A DNA stretch of 64,000 nucleotides from Chryseobacterium sp. 3008163 (GCF_003669035.1 NZ_CP033070.1:1426001-1490000), one strand, 5' to 3'. Positions 52,244 to 62,440 are shown, counted from the first letter of the stretch. The notes: generated by a model not told the origin, from the letters alone. A program made the numbers and translations.

Positions 52244-53080
52244 TTACTTTAGTTCGTTAGTTTTAACAGCGTCCATATCGCCATAATCCATATTCTCTCC
52301 TGCCATTCCCCAGATAAAAGTGTAGTTGGAAGTACCAACTCCTGAGTGAATAGACCATTCCGGAGACAAGACTGCTTCATTGTTTTTCATAAAGATATGA
52401 CGGGTCTCGTTCGGCTGGCCAAGAAAATGACTTACCGCCTGCCCTTCTTCAAGATCAAAATAAAAATAAGCTTCCATTCTGCGGGTATGAGTGTGAGAAG
52501 GCATGGTGTTCCAAACACTTCCTTCATGCAACTCGGTCATTCCCATTTGTAATTGGCAAGTTTCCAAAACGCTGTTGACGATCAGTTTATTGATGGTACG
52601 TCTATTTGCGTATTTTGCTTCACCTAATTCTACAATTTCGGCTTCATTTTTAGTGATTTTCTTTGTAGGAAAAGTGTGATGCGCAGGTGCAGAATTAAAA
52701 TAGAATAAAGTCTGACCTTCATTTCCGTTTTCAAAAACAACATCTTTTGCACCTTTTCCGATGTATAAAGCTTCCTTATTTCCAAGCTCGAAAACCTCTC
52801 CGTCAACGGTTACCTTACCGGCAGCGCCTACGTTGATGATTCCCAATTCTCTTCTGTCTAAGAAGTTTTCTGCCTTCAGATCATCAGTAGGCTCAAGTTT
52901 CAACGCATTTTTTACTGGCATTGCACCACCTACGATCATTCTGTCGTACATAGAATACACTACATTGATTTGATCTTCATTAAATAAATCATTGATTAGA
53001 AACTCCCTTCTCAGGTCTTCAGTTGTATATTCTTTTACATCTTCAGGATGATGGGCGTATCGAAATTCTGATTTTGTCAT
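52244..53080 (-). CDS. kduI: 5-keto-4-deoxyuronate isomerase (KduI)
   Basis: 278 residues, cupin fold. Metal-site region VWNTMPSHTHTRRMEAYFYF near residue 190 and LSPEWSIHSGVGTSNYTFIWG near 240; YFNSAPAHHTFPTKKI earlier. Converts 5-keto-4-deoxyuronate to 2,5-diketo-3-deoxygluconate. First gene of the leftward operon; a LacI-type operator lies 52 bases upstream of its start. Confidence 0.95.
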   Translation of the reverse strand: MTKSEFRYAHHPEDVKEYTTEDLRREFLINDLFNEDQINVVYSMYDRMIVGGAMPVKNALKLEPTDDLKAENFLDRRELGIINVGAAGKVTVDGEVFELGNKEALYIGKGAKDVVFENGNEGQTLFYFNSAPAHHTFPTKKITKNEAEIVELGEAKYANRRTINKLIVNSVLETCQLQMGMTELHEGSVWNTMPSHTHTRRMEAYFYFDLEEGQAVSHFLGQPNETRHIFMKNNEAVLSPEWSIHSGVGTSNYTFIWGMAGENMDYGDMDAVKTNELK

Positions 53081-53131
53081 ACTCTAGATTTTAAACTTAA
53101 ATTACGGTTTTTAAAAACCTGTTAAACATTG

Positions 53132-53145
53132 TGTAATCGATTGCA
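53132..53145. promoter_or_regulatory. LacI-type operator near kduI
   Basis: TGTAATCGATTGCA, near-palindrome with central CG, 52 bases upstream of the kduI start. Confidence 0.65.
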
Positions 53146-53823
53146 TTAAATTACACTAAAATTGTACAGAAATACTTGTCGATAAATATATAGATAATAT
53201 GTATTCCGTTAACAAAAAATTTATTTAAATTTTTAATCAACTGATTAACAATAAAATAAAACCGACATTTTAAAAAAAATTAAGGAATTTTAAGAATAAG
53301 AATGTGTATTTTTTTAACGAAATCAAATAGAAACACTTGTGAAAATAAAAATCATGCCACAAAACACAGCTATGATAACACTCATGTCATATACACAAAG
53401 ATAAATTAGAAATAATCATATTAAGATGTTAAATTATGGGAATTTATCACTAATTAGAAAATACACATTTTTCTTGATGATAAAAAACTGATAAAAATCA
53501 GCTAAAATTTAAAAATTTGGCAGTTGGGTATCTATTTTGGGAATTTTTAAGAGTGCAAAACAAGTGATTTTAATGCAATTTCTAATAGTTTGAATGACTA
53601 AACAGCTTAAAATTTTATATTTTTTTCAAATTATTACATTTACTTAAATATCATTTGTAACTATTTAAAAATCAAATATTTAATTAAAAAATATCATACA
53701 ACATTTTATAATTTTAAACAAACTAAACAGATAAGTTCACGAAAAAATAATATTTTTTTCTTTGTGTAATGGAAAATAATATTAGTTTAGGAGCCACGAT
53801 AAATATGTGTCGTAAAAGATTAC

Positions 53824-53835
53824 GCAATCGATTGC
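53824..53835. promoter_or_regulatory. LacI-type operator near susC
   Basis: GCAATCGATTGC, a perfect 12-bp palindrome with central CG, 119 bases upstream of the susC start. Shares the core TAATCGATTGCA/GCAATCGATTGCA with the site near kduI. Confidence 0.7.
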
Positions 53836-53953
53836 ACAAGAAGAGCGTAATTTATAATAAAATCAAACAGAGTACTTAAAATCCACAAAAAACTAAGCTG
53901 AAAGCTTTAAAAATGCTTTCTGACCACACTTTAAACTATATAAGGATATAATA

Positions 53954-56900
53954 ATGAATAAAAAAGTACACTCAATAAAGTGGTTATATTTAACTGTTTT
54001 CCTGCTTCCCGTACTTGGCTTTGCGCAGGAGAAAGGTAAAGAAAAAGAAACCAACATTGACGAAGTGGTTTTGGTAGGTTATACCAAGGTTTCTAAAAAA
54101 GACGTTACGAATGCCGTATCTTCTGTAAAAGCTGAGGCTTTAAAAGATATGCCGGTAAATAGTGCTGCTGAAGCAATTCAGGGTAGATTGGCCGGAGTAC
54201 AGGTTCAGACGAGTGAAGGTTCGCCAGGTGCAGAGGTGGATATCAAAGTAAGAGGTGGTACTTCTATCACGGGAAGCAATGCACCACTTTACATTGTAGA
54301 CGGTGTACAGATGGATAACGCAATGTCTCTTTTAACCCCAAAAGAAATTGAATCAATTGAAGTTTTGAAAGATGCTTCATCTACATCCATCTACGGTTCC
54401 AGAGGAGCAAATGGCGTAGTTTTGATCACAACAAAAAGTGGTAAAAAAAGAGCAACTACTTCAATTAATTACAACGGATTTACAGGAGTAAGAAAAATCA
54501 TGAACACATTGGATGTTCTTGATCCTTACGAATTTGTAATGTATCAGTACGAGTTATATAATAAAAATGGTGTAGATGCTGACGTACAAGCTTTCGCGAC
54601 CCGTTATGGAACTTATAACGAGCTTGGAACGAAGTACAGTAACGTTAAAAGAAGAGACTGGCAAGACGAATTATTCGGACAGGAAGCTTTCAACTTTACG
54701 CATAACCTTACGGTAAACGGAGGTTCTGAAAAATCTGCTTTTGCGTTAACATTAAATCATGTGGACGAAGATGGTATCATGTTGAAATCAGGCTTTAAGA
54801 GAAGCATGGTTAACTTTAAATATGATTACGACATCAGCAAAAAACTGAAAATCGGATTTAATGCAAGATACAGCAGATCATTAATCAATGGTGTAGGTAC
54901 ATCAAGCTCAGGTTCTCAAAGTAATAATAGACTAAGAAATGCTGTAAGGTATCAGCCTTTCGAAGGTGGATCTAATATTCCTGTTGATGATTTTGATCCT
55001 AACTACGCTACGAATACCAACTTAGTTAATCCTTTGATCTTAAATGACAATGAAGTAAGAGACAATAGATCAAACGATTTACTATTAAATGGTTATATCA
55101 ACTGGAACATTTCAAAAGATATTACTTTCAGAAGTGTAATCGGTTACGTTCAGAGAGATATCATCACCAACCAGTTTTGGGGCACTGTTACTTCACAGGC
55201 AAGAGCTAATGCTGATATGCCAATCGTACAGTTAGACAGATCTCAATCTAGAAGGATTACCAATACCAATACCTTAAACTATACCAAAAAATTCGGTAAG
55301 CATAAATTAGATGTTTTATTAGGTCAGGAGATCATTCAGACAGATGGTGAAACAAGTAACACGTATGTAAAATGGTTTCCAAAATCTATCCTTCCTGAAG
55401 AGGCATTTGCGAATATTGCTGCCGCTACTCCACCAGCAGGTTTAATCCAAGATGCTGCAAGAACAGGAGTTTTGGCACCAGATCGTTTGGCTTCATTTTT
55501 CGGACGTGTAAACTATATTTTTGATAACAAATACATCTTAACAGCATCAGTAAGAGCTGACGGATCGAATGTTTTCATGAAAGGAAACCAGTGGGGATAT
55601 TTCCCGGCGGCTTCCCTGGCCTGGAAAATTAAAGAAGAAAAATTCCTTAAGGATGTTAATTGGTTAGATGAATTAAAACTTCGTGTGGGTTACGGTCTTT
55701 CCGGAAACAATAGAATTACCTCTTACCTTTGGGCCAACTTCTATAATATCAATGCAAATAACGGGTACGTATTCGGAACTTCAGTTACACCGGGAGCTGC
55801 GATTTCTACAACGCAGGCCAATCCTAACGTAAAATGGGAAGCTACTGTTTCAAAAAATGCCGGTATTGACTTTGAATTGTTCAACAGCAGACTATATGGT
55901 AGCGTTGACGGATATATTACCGACACAAAAGATCTATTGGTTTTAGCAAAAGTTCCTTTCCCGGGATATTCAAACCAGTTTCAGAATTCAGGTAAAACTC
56001 AAAACAGAGGTTTAGAATTTACTCTTGGAGGAGTGATCGTCAACAAGGAAGACTTCACATGGAAAACAGATATTAACCTTTCTGCCAACAGAAACAAAAT
56101 TCTAAGTTTAGGAAGCAGTGTTCGTCAGGGACAAGATTCATATTTGGTTCAATCGGGAGGTATCGGCGGATTCGACTTTATTGCTAAAGTTGGAAGTTCT
56201 GTAGGAACCTATTACGGATATGTAACTGAAGGAAGATACGAAATCAGTGATTTTGATTACAATGCTGCAACACAGGTTTACACTTTAAAAGCAGGAGTTC
56301 CTAGCAGCAGCGCTATAGCATTAGGTGCAAAAGCCGTTCAACCCGGAGATCTTAAATTAAAAGATTTAAATGGTGACGGACAGATTACTGATGCAGACAG
56401 AGAAGAATTAGGAAGTGCTCAGCCTAAGTTTTATGGAGGTTTTAACCAAACTTTCCGTTACAAAAACTTTGACATGAGTTTATTCTTTAATTTCTCAGTT
56501 GGAAACAAAGTTTACAATGCTAATAAAATAGAGAATACCACTCAATACTTATATAGAGACAACAACATGGCTGCAGAAGTGGCAGACAGATGGAGATGGT
56601 TTGATAACAACGGGGTAAAAGTGAACGATCCTACTGCGTTGGCAGCATTGAACGCAAATACTACAATGTGGACGCCACCGACAGGACAATACATTTTACA
56701 TTCTTACGGAATTGAAGACGGTTCTTTCTTAAGACTAAACAACGTTACTTTAGGATTCACTTTACCAAAAGGTTCTTTGGAAGCTGTAGGTGTTAAAAAT
56801 TTCAGATTGTATGCAACAGTTAACAACGTATTTGTTATTACAAAATACTCAGGTTATGATCCTGAAGCGAGTACAAGAAGAAATCCGTTAACTCCCGGGG

Positions 56901-56962
56901 TAGATTATTCAGCATATCCTAGAAGCAGATTTTTTGTAACAGGTGTAGATATCACTTTCTAA
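53954..56962 (+). CDS. SusC-like TonB-dependent receptor for pectin oligosaccharides
   Basis: 1002 residues. Signal peptide MNKKVHSIKWLYLTVFLLPV ending near GFAQ; TonB box INIDEVVLVGY-like (NIDEVVLVGYT); plug domain with the SusC signature VRGGTSITGSNAPLYIVDGV and IESIEVLKDASSTSIYGSRG; then a 22-strand barrel ending in an aromatic residue (VTGVDITF). It lacks the N-terminal carboxypeptidase-like extension seen in many SusC proteins. Outer-membrane import with SusD; ligand inferred from the surrounding pectin enzymes. Confidence 0.94.
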   Translation: MNKKVHSIKWLYLTVFLLPVLGFAQEKGKEKETNIDEVVLVGYTKVSKKDVTNAVSSVKAEALKDMPVNSAAEAIQGRLAGVQVQTSEGSPGAEVDIKVRGGTSITGSNAPLYIVDGVQMDNAMSLLTPKEIESIEVLKDASSTSIYGSRGANGVVLITTKSGKKRATTSINYNGFTGVRKIMNTLDVLDPYEFVMYQYELYNKNGVDADVQAFATRYGTYNELGTKYSNVKRRDWQDELFGQEAFNFTHNLTVNGGSEKSAFALTLNHVDEDGIMLKSGFKRSMVNFKYDYDISKKLKIGFNARYSRSLINGVGTSSSGSQSNNRLRNAVRYQPFEGGSNIPVDDFDPNYATNTNLVNPLILNDNEVRDNRSNDLLLNGYINWNISKDITFRSVIGYVQRDIITNQFWGTVTSQARANADMPIVQLDRSQSRRITNTNTLNYTKKFGKHKLDVLLGQEIIQTDGETSNTYVKWFPKSILPEEAFANIAAATPPAGLIQDAARTGVLAPDRLASFFGRVNYIFDNKYILTASVRADGSNVFMKGNQWGYFPAASLAWKIKEEKFLKDVNWLDELKLRVGYGLSGNNRITSYLWANFYNINANNGYVFGTSVTPGAAISTTQANPNVKWEATVSKNAGIDFELFNSRLYGSVDGYITDTKDLLVLAKVPFPGYSNQFQNSGKTQNRGLEFTLGGVIVNKEDFTWKTDINLSANRNKILSLGSSVRQGQDSYLVQSGGIGGFDFIAKVGSSVGTYYGYVTEGRYEISDFDYNAATQVYTLKAGVPSSSAIALGAKAVQPGDLKLKDLNGDGQITDADREELGSAQPKFYGGFNQTFRYKNFDMSLFFNFSVGNKVYNANKIENTTQYLYRDNNMAAEVADRWRWFDNNGVKVNDPTALAALNANTTMWTPPTGQYILHSYGIEDGSFLRLNNVTLGFTLPKGSLEAVGVKNFRLYATVNNVFVITKYSGYDPEASTRRNPLTPGVDYSAYPRSRFFVTGVDITF

Positions 56963-56973
56963 AATTTATTATC

Positions 56974-58797
56974 ATGAAAAAAAGCAAATCAATATTTATT
57001 TTATCTTTTCTGGCAGGTGCACTTTTCCTTAATTCGTGCAGCGATTTTCTTGAGCCGGAAAACCTTTCAAGTATTTCTGAAGCACAGCAGTTTGATAGTA
57101 CTGCAGATACATTTTCAGCCTTAGTTGGAGTGTATGCTCAATTGGGAGGAGATGACGGATATGGACAAAGATTATCTTTGATTATACCACAATCCGGAGA
57201 CGACTTCAGAACTTCAGGAAGCTACAATTGTAATGACAGAAGAGGGGTAGCAACTTTTGGTGCTTGTACAACCAATACAGAACTTAACGGACCTTTTTCA
57301 AAATTATATACAGGAATTGAGCGTGCAAATCTTGTCATTAAAAATATTCCTTTATCTCCTGTAATGCAAACCGGGTCAGCAGAAGATAAAAAACTAATGG
57401 ATAGATTTTTAGGAGAAGCATTAACGCTAAGAGCTCAATATTACTATGAATTGATCAGAAACTGGGGAGATGTACCTTTTTATTTAGTACCAGCTTCTGA
57501 TGTGGCAGAGCAAAATCAGCCAAAAACAGACAGAGATATTATCTATGATCAAATGATTATCGATCTTGAGAAAGCTGCAACTTTAGTTCCTTGGAGATCT
57601 GAAGGCGGAACTACCAGCAACAGAATTTCTAAAGGTTTCGTGAAAGGTCTTAGAGCAAGAATTGCATTGGCAAGAGCAGGATATTCTTTAAGAAGAAGTC
57701 CTCAAATCATGGCTCAGGGATCAAATCCTCAGAAATATTACCAAATAGCTTTAGACGAATGTAAAGATATTATGAATCATACAGGAGAGCACAGTCTGAA
57801 CCCAAGCTATGAAAATATCTTCAGAGCTTTACATACCAATGCTCAGGATGCAACCAATGAAGTTATTTTCGCAGTAGGAGCTTTTGGTGGTGGTACCAGA
57901 ACAGACTCTAAAATAGGATATTACAACGGTCTGAAGCACCATGACAACTCTGTATGGAAAGGTGGTGGAGGTATCAATGCGTTACCAACCTACTTTTATG
58001 AGTTTACAAAATATGATTTGAGAAGAGATATGAATGTAGGAATTTTCACCATTAATGCAACGAATCAGGCTGATTTAGCTGCTTCAAACGCATGGACAGA
58101 TTCTAAATACAGAAAATCTTGGACAAGTATCACAGGACCATCTCAAACACTTGCGGTTGACTGGCCTCTACTTCGTCTTTCAGATGTAATGTTGATGTTT
58201 GCAGAAGCGGATAATGAAATTCACGGAGCACCATCACAAGAAGCAAAAAATGCTTTATTAGCGGTAAGAAACAGAGCCTATACAGGAAATCTTGGACAAG
58301 TAGGAACGATTCCTTCTGATAAAGTTGGTTTCTTCAATGCAATTGTAAAAGAAAGATTGTTGGAATTAGGTTCTGAAGGAATTAGAAAATATGATTTGAT
58401 TCGTTGGAATTTATTAGCTTCAAAAATTATTGAAACTAAACAAAAACTGACAGATTTTATCAACGGAACAGGAGCTTATGCCAATGTCCCTTTAAATATC
58501 TACTATAAATCTTCTGTTTACGATCCAACTAAAACAGCTCAACAAAACATTGCTGCAATCGACGTTTACACTACAGGAACAGACAAAAGCCAGGTATTTT
58601 ATCTTCCTAATCAGTCTGCAACGACTCCTTCAGGTTACAAATCAATTGCCTGGAGATCAGGAATAACGGCAACTTATGTAAACGATCCTTCTGCAGGATA
58701 CGCACAGTATTTTGAAGCCAATAAGAGAGAATTATTACCTATTTATTTCGAATTTATTCAAAATAACTACAATCTTACACAGGATTACGGTTATTAG
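56974..58797 (+). CDS. SusD-like substrate-binding lipoprotein
   Basis: 607 residues. Lipoprotein signal MKKSKSIFILSFLAGALF ending LNSC. SusD helical framework: ERANLVIKNIPLSP, FLGEALTLRAQYYYELIRNWGDVPF, RISKGFVKGLRARIALARAGYSL, and the RagB/SusD C-terminal domain (LLRLSDVMLMFAEADNEI, IVKERLLELGSEGIRKYDLIRWN). It caps the SusC channel on the cell surface. 11 bases after susC; an internal terminator follows. Confidence 0.93.
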   Translation: MKKSKSIFILSFLAGALFLNSCSDFLEPENLSSISEAQQFDSTADTFSALVGVYAQLGGDDGYGQRLSLIIPQSGDDFRTSGSYNCNDRRGVATFGACTTNTELNGPFSKLYTGIERANLVIKNIPLSPVMQTGSAEDKKLMDRFLGEALTLRAQYYYELIRNWGDVPFYLVPASDVAEQNQPKTDRDIIYDQMIIDLEKAATLVPWRSEGGTTSNRISKGFVKGLRARIALARAGYSLRRSPQIMAQGSNPQKYYQIALDECKDIMNHTGEHSLNPSYENIFRALHTNAQDATNEVIFAVGAFGGGTRTDSKIGYYNGLKHHDNSVWKGGGGINALPTYFYEFTKYDLRRDMNVGIFTINATNQADLAASNAWTDSKYRKSWTSITGPSQTLAVDWPLLRLSDVMLMFAEADNEIHGAPSQEAKNALLAVRNRAYTGNLGQVGTIPSDKVGFFNAIVKERLLELGSEGIRKYDLIRWNLLASKIIETKQKLTDFINGTGAYANVPLNIYYKSSVYDPTKTAQQNIAAIDVYTTGTDKSQVFYLPNQSATTPSGYKSIAWRSGITATYVNDPSAGYAQYFEANKRELLPIYFEFIQNNYNLTQDYGY

Positions 58798-58823
58798 AAT
58801 CAAGATACATTCATATTAATTTC

Positions 58824-58866
58824 AATACAGACTTTCTCCTTCATTGGGGTAAAGTCTGTATTTTTC
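58824..58866 (+). terminator. Hairpin between susD and the pectinesterase gene
   Basis: ATACAGACTTT/AAAGTCTGTAT perfect 11-bp stem with a T-run. An intra-operon terminator here would give more transporter than enzyme mRNA. Confidence 0.75.
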
Positions 58867-58884
58867 CAATGAAAATTAAAATCT

Positions 58885-59910
58885 ATGGAGATTTCAAATT
58901 TTTACAAAAAAATAAAGTTCCTATCCTATTTTTCAGTAGTTGTTATCAGTCTTCTTTCTTTCAAGATGAATGAGGGTAAAACCATCATCGTTTCGAAAGA
59001 CGGAAAAGGAAATTTCACTACCATTCAAGAAGCCATCAATTCTGTTGAAAAAGGAAAAACGGCAAGAACAAAAATCATTGTAAAACCCGGAATTTACAGA
59101 GAGAAAATCACAGTAGACGTTGCAAAAAGCCCGATCAGTTTAATTGGAGAAAATGCACAAAATACAATCTTAGTTTACGGCGATCACGCTTCAAAACAAA
59201 ATGCTGAGGGTAAAAATATTGGAACGACTGGCTCATCTACCCTATTTATCTTTTCTGATGATTTCTCAGCAAAAAATATTACGTTTCAAAATGACGCAGG
59301 ACCCGTGGGACAAGCAGTTGCAGTTTTAACGACAGGTGATAGGATTGTATTTGAAAACTGCCGTTTTTTGGGATTTCAGGATACTTTATACACAAAAGGA
59401 TCTCAGGATAATCCGGACAAAAGCAAACCTTCCCGCAATTATTTTAAAAATTGCTACATCGAAGGAACGACCGATTACATCTTCGGAGCAGGAACTGCAG
59501 TGTTTGAAAAATGCACGATTTACTCAAAAAAAAATGCTTCCTATATTACTGCGGCCTCCACGCCACAAGGTCAAGAGTTCGGTTATGTATTTATTAACTG
59601 TAATTTAACAGGAGATGCCGATGCAAATTCTGTATATTTGGGTCGTCCGTGGAGACCATTTGCAAAGACTATTTATATCAATTGTGCAATCGATTCCACA
59701 ATAAAATCTGAAGGTTGGCACAACTGGTCTAAACCTGAGGCAGAGAAAACCACTTTCTATGCAGAATACAATTCTAAAGGTTCAGGAGCTAATGCTGAAA
59801 AAAGAGTTTCATGGTCACATCAGCTAACGAAAGAGCAAAGTAAAAAATATACTGCTAAAAATATTCTTTCCGGAAAAGACAATTGGAACTTCAAAAAAGC
59901 AGTTCAATAA
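58885..59910 (+). CDS. Pectinesterase (CE8)
   Basis: 341 residues with an N-terminal membrane/signal segment (FLSYFSVVVISLLSF). Carbohydrate esterase family 8 landmarks: VSKDGKGNFTTIQEAINSVE, QAVAVLTTGDRIVFENCRF, GFQDTLYT (catalytic Asp), GTTDYIFGAGTAVFE (second Asp) and YLGRPWRPFAKT (Arg). Removes methyl esters from homogalacturonan, exposing it to the pectate lyase encoded next. 16 bases upstream of that gene. Confidence 0.94.
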   Translation: MEISNFYKKIKFLSYFSVVVISLLSFKMNEGKTIIVSKDGKGNFTTIQEAINSVEKGKTARTKIIVKPGIYREKITVDVAKSPISLIGENAQNTILVYGDHASKQNAEGKNIGTTGSSTLFIFSDDFSAKNITFQNDAGPVGQAVAVLTTGDRIVFENCRFLGFQDTLYTKGSQDNPDKSKPSRNYFKNCYIEGTTDYIFGAGTAVFEKCTIYSKKNASYITAASTPQGQEFGYVFINCNLTGDADANSVYLGRPWRPFAKTIYINCAIDSTIKSEGWHNWSKPEAEKTTFYAEYNSKGSGANAEKRVSWSHQLTKEQSKKYTAKNILSGKDNWNFKKAVQ

Positions 59911-59926
59911 TCTCAAAAAATTTTAA

Positions 59927-61375
59927 ATGAAAATTTCTTTTTATTCAATCATCCTTTTGGGAATTTTATCTTTACAAAACTGTACAAGCCAGATAAAAAC
60001 TTCAGCCGAATCTGAAATCATAGTTTCAGGAAAGCTGATCAGTTTTCCCGGTGCAGAAGGTTTTGGAAGATTTACCACTGGCGGACGCGGCGGAAAAGTT
60101 GTATTCGTAACCAAATTGACAGACGATGGTTCTGAAGGGACTTTAAGGCACGCTTTAGAACAAAAAGGTCCGAGATATATTGTTTTCAAAACTGCCGGAA
60201 CGATTTTCCTTGAATCTCCATTAAGAATAAAAGAAGGCGATGTGACGATTGCCGGACAAACCACTCCCGGAGACGGAATTACCGTTGCTAACTACGAAAC
60301 TTTTGTGGCAGCAGACAATGTAATCATCCGTTACATGCGATTCAGAATGGGTGACAGGAAAAAGTATGAAGGCGACGCTTTAGGGGCAAGATTCATAAAA
60401 AATTTAATAGTTGATCACTGTTCGATGAGCTGGTCAACGGACGAGACGGTTTCCATTTATGTGAATGAAAATACCACGCTCCAATGGTGTGTAATTACAG
60501 AAAGCCTGAGAAACTCTGCCCATCAGAAAGGCGCTCACGGATATGGCGGAATTGCCGGTGGAAAATTCGCATCTTTTCATCATAATATCTACGCCAACCA
60601 CGACAGCAGAAATCCGAGATTGGGAGAATATGCAGGAAGTAAATTTGCTCTGACCGATTTGACCGATTTTAGAAATAATATCATTTACAATTGGGGACAT
60701 AATAATGTCTACGGAGGTGAGGGAATGAATGTGAATATGGTCAACAATTATTACAAACCCGGACCTGCATCGATGAACAAGAAAAGAATAGTTGCCATCG
60801 ATAAAAATGAAAAGCCTGAAACTGAAGTTTACAACATTTGGGGCAAATATTATATCAATGGAAATGTTTCGGAAGGAAATCCTGAAGTTACCGCCGATAA
60901 TTGGAATTTGGGGGTTTTCAATCAAATGAAACCTGCTTACAATTTAACAGATGCTGATAAAAATTCAATTAAAATAAATCAGCCACACGATATTCAGAAT
61001 AACGTAAAAACTGATTCTCCAAAAGAGGCGTATGAAAAAATATTAAAAATCGGAGGGGCCAGTTTAGTGAGAGATGCGGTAGATTTACGTGTTTTGGAAC
61101 ATGTAAAAAACGGAACATTTTCGCATAAAGGCTCGCTTGGAAGTGATAACGGAATCATAGATTCTCAGGAAGATGTAGGAGGATTTCCTGATTTAAAACC
61201 AGAAAAAAGTCCTTCAGATTCAGACAATGATGGAATGCCCGATGATTGGGAAATCAAAAATAATCTTGATCTAAATACGGCAAATGCTAACGGAAAAGAT
61301 TTAGATAAAAATTATGATAATATTGAGGTGTATATCAATAGCCTCGTTAAAAAAATAACCGAAAATCAACGATAG
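59927..61375 (+). CDS. Pectate lyase-like lipoprotein (PL1-type)
   Basis: 482 residues. Lipoprotein signal ending LSLQNC. Parallel beta-helix lyase: AFPGAEGFGRFTTGGRGG-like start (FPGAEGFGRFTTGGRGG), DDGSEGTLRHALEQKGPRYI, NVIIRYMRFRMGDR, IVDHCSMSWSTDETVSIY (calcium region), and ANHDSRNPRLGE with the catalytic Arg. The C-terminus has a calcium-binding DSDNDGMPDDWE motif. Cleaves demethylated pectin by beta-elimination, giving unsaturated oligogalacturonides; surface or periplasmic lipoprotein. Confidence 0.92.
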   Translation: MKISFYSIILLGILSLQNCTSQIKTSAESEIIVSGKLISFPGAEGFGRFTTGGRGGKVVFVTKLTDDGSEGTLRHALEQKGPRYIVFKTAGTIFLESPLRIKEGDVTIAGQTTPGDGITVANYETFVAADNVIIRYMRFRMGDRKKYEGDALGARFIKNLIVDHCSMSWSTDETVSIYVNENTTLQWCVITESLRNSAHQKGAHGYGGIAGGKFASFHHNIYANHDSRNPRLGEYAGSKFALTDLTDFRNNIIYNWGHNNVYGGEGMNVNMVNNYYKPGPASMNKKRIVAIDKNEKPETEVYNIWGKYYINGNVSEGNPEVTADNWNLGVFNQMKPAYNLTDADKNSIKINQPHDIQNNVKTDSPKEAYEKILKIGGASLVRDAVDLRVLEHVKNGTFSHKGSLGSDNGIIDSQEDVGGFPDLKPEKSPSDSDNDGMPDDWEIKNNLDLNTANANGKDLDKNYDNIEVYINSLVKKITENQR

Positions 61376-61417
61376 TCACTGAACTTTCAGACCCATCGGT
61401 CATCTAAATTAAAAATA

Positions 61418-62428
61418 ATGTCAGTACAACTAAAATCAAACTTATTCAAAATATTTCTAGCGGCAGCAATTTTCGCAGGCGGTTCATCTTTCGCACAGAA
61501 AAATGTGATTGAGAAAATCCGTAAAAACACGAAAGCTCCTTTCTCCTACGCCGAATTATCAATAAAAGATGGCGGAAAATGGCAAGGCAACGAATACATC
61601 GGCGGAACTTTTAAAAACATCAATGAATTACAACTTCCAGCAGAGCATACCGACCATTCTTACTACATCAGATACGAAGGAATCGGTTTGGAAAACAATC
61701 AAATCGGTTACAGATTATATTTAGACTGGAGAAATGCAACAGACATTTTCGGTAAAAAAGTGAATACTTTAGTATTGCCGGATGTCGGACAGGACGGCTT
61801 TGAAACCTATCATCACGATGCACCTTGGGGACAGGATATTTTGAAATCAGGCCGTACCATCGGAGTCGGTTCTTACGGAAGATATGATGATCAGAATGAT
61901 TTTGTGGAAACTTTTAAAACGGTAAAAACCACCACTGCAAAAGTTGTTAATGAAAGCGATAAATCTTTCGCAACCATCGATTACAAAGGCTGGAAAACTT
62001 GGGGAAAAGCAGTTGATCTTCAATCTAAATTAACCATATTCAACAAAGACCGTTTTGTAAAGGTTGATTTAAATTTAAATGAAACACTTTCAGGATTGTG
62101 CACAGGAATCGTAGCTTTCAAAGACATCCCAATGAAACAGGCAGTCAGTAAAAACAAAAAATGGGGCTACATCGCAACGTACGGAACGCAAACTTTAGCC
62201 AAAAAGGAAGATAATTTGGGAATGGTCATCTTCTACCCTATCGGAAATTTAGATAAAATTGTAAAAACCAAATCGACTCACGTGGTGGTTTTCAAAAAGA
62301 CAAAAAATGTTTCGTATTATTTTATGGGAGCCTGGTCACAGGAACCCAACGGAATTAAAACCGAAGCAGAATTTTACAAAGATTTAGATAAAAAATTAGA
62401 AATTTTAGATAATAACAATCAACTTTAA
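61418..62428 (+). CDS. DUF4861 family secreted protein
   Basis: 336 residues with a signal peptide ending GGSSFAQ. Conserved-looking segments: HSYYIRYEGIGLENNQIGYRLYLDWRN split as IRYEGIGLENNQIGYRLYLD, HHDAPWGQDILKSGRTIGVG, and YYFMGAWSQEPNGI. DUF4861 proteins recur in pectin and ulvan loci next to GH88/GH105 enzymes; some related proteins are lyases or hydrolases of uronate chains, but activity here is not assigned. 12 bases before the GH105 gene. Confidence 0.82.
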   Translation: MSVQLKSNLFKIFLAAAIFAGGSSFAQKNVIEKIRKNTKAPFSYAELSIKDGGKWQGNEYIGGTFKNINELQLPAEHTDHSYYIRYEGIGLENNQIGYRLYLDWRNATDIFGKKVNTLVLPDVGQDGFETYHHDAPWGQDILKSGRTIGVGSYGRYDDQNDFVETFKTVKTTTAKVVNESDKSFATIDYKGWKTWGKAVDLQSKLTIFNKDRFVKVDLNLNETLSGLCTGIVAFKDIPMKQAVSKNKKWGYIATYGTQTLAKKEDNLGMVIFYPIGNLDKIVKTKSTHVVVFKKTKNVSYYFMGAWSQEPNGIKTEAEFYKDLDKKLEILDNNNQL

Positions 62429-62440
62429 AATTGACTTACA

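Larger units (their letters stand above)
53081..53953. promoter_or_regulatory. Divergent regulatory region, kduI / susC
   Basis: 873 AT-rich bases without a credible gene. It holds two LacI-type palindromes (53132-53145 and 53824-53835), each close to one of the divergent operons, and a 15-mer AAATTATTACATTTA (53628-53642) also found upstream of xylB. The 5' leader of susC after the second operator is about 120 bases. Confidence 0.7.

Noticed and set aside
60434..60925. 163-codon minus-strand frame within the pectate lyase gene
   Set aside because: Shadow of the lyase frame; no start context and no recognisable domain.
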